Of a stretch of 64,000 nt of DNA, positions 63,799 to 64,000 are shown piece after piece. How positions within the stretch are numbered: the first letter of the stretch is position 1; each line of letters starts with the position of its first letter. Under the pieces are notes generated by a model. That model had not been told where the DNA came from and did no database searches. It was given only the letters and a program-made list of their open reading frames with translations. This DNA comes from Litomosoides sigmodontis (Eukaryota > Nematoda > Chromadorea > Rhabditida > Onchocercidae): assembly GCA_963070105.1 (NCBI GenBank), contig OY718807.1:9052483-9116482 (forward strand), in the 5' to 3' direction. The translations under genes were made by a program, and so were the position numbers.

Positions 63799-64000
63799 GT
63801 ACGTTATACAAATTTCTTTAAGTTTTGATACTTCCTACCCTAATTTTTGTATTCGCCATAATTTTCTATTTTTAGATTATCTAATTGACATTGATATCGC
63901 AATTTTTACTCTATCTTTAGCCTTAGACTCATCATATGTACTTCATTTAAAGTCATTCATTAAATTCGTTAGCTGAAATCAGGCATTGATTTTTATATTG
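63799..64000 (+). other. Prolyl oligopeptidase intron, truncated by window end
   Basis: Follows the GTACGT donor at 63799. No further exon is visible before the end of the window. Confidence 0.8.

Noticed and set aside
1..64000. tRNA, rRNA, spliced-leader RNA, CRISPR arrays, autonomous transposons
   Set aside because: None recognised on reading both strands; no transposase or reverse-transcriptase motifs seen.

Overview
The window looks like a piece of a nematode nuclear chromosome. It is AT-rich and the genes are split into many small exons. Introns mostly run from 100 to 700 bp, with TTTCAG-type acceptors and GT donors. One gene has TTTTCAG directly against its ATG, as expected for spliced-leader trans-splicing. 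The families found (PIX, eIF4A, TMTC, S1 protease with an HNDIA motif, prolyl oligopeptidase) fit a metazoan. The intron sizes and base composition suggest a clade III (spirurid or filarial-like) worm. That placement is inference, not shown by the sequence.

Layout. Positions 1-2018: the first coding exon of a TMTC-family protein on the minus strand; its later exons were not found. Positions 2.0-20.2 kb: gene-poor DNA with microsatellites, a 53-bp hairpin-containing minisatellite (3945-4557) and no convincing gene. Positions 20.2-22.1 kb: doubtful coding-like patches, one around a 12-bp C-rich minisatellite. Positions 23.5-25.0 kb: a three-exon gene (+) for an unrecognised single-pass membrane protein with a Cys cluster. 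Positions 26.4-30.1 kb: dinucleotide arrays, a diverged repeat pair, a 60-bp inverted repeat and a possible second small membrane protein (-). Positions 31.6-34.9 kb: a trypsin-like S1 protease (-). Positions 36.7-38.3 kb: an SH2-like protein (+). Positions 39.2-42.5 kb: a complete ten-exon eIF4A gene (-). Positions 43.5-54.9 kb: a PIX-type Rho guanine-nucleotide exchange factor (+), with puzzling coding-like pieces at its 5' end and a possible alternative last exon at 57.8 kb. Positions 58.2-63.8 kb: a prolyl oligopeptidase gene (+) running off the right edge.

The SH2-like and eIF4A genes converge. The eIF4A and PIX genes diverge from an intergenic stretch rich in CA-type simple sequence. 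The recognisable genes do not form one pathway: translation initiation, Rac/Cdc42 signalling, peptide hydrolysis and extracellular proteolysis simply sit side by side. Exon coordinates come from hand translation with phase checking. The eIF4A, PIX and prolyl oligopeptidase models each join in frame across all exons. The protease and SH2-like models have unresolved joins. The most unusual items are the two unrecognised Cys-rich membrane proteins, the coding-like exons upstream of PIX, the alternative PIX tail, the hydrophobic N-terminus on prolyl oligopeptidase, and the hairpin minisatellite.
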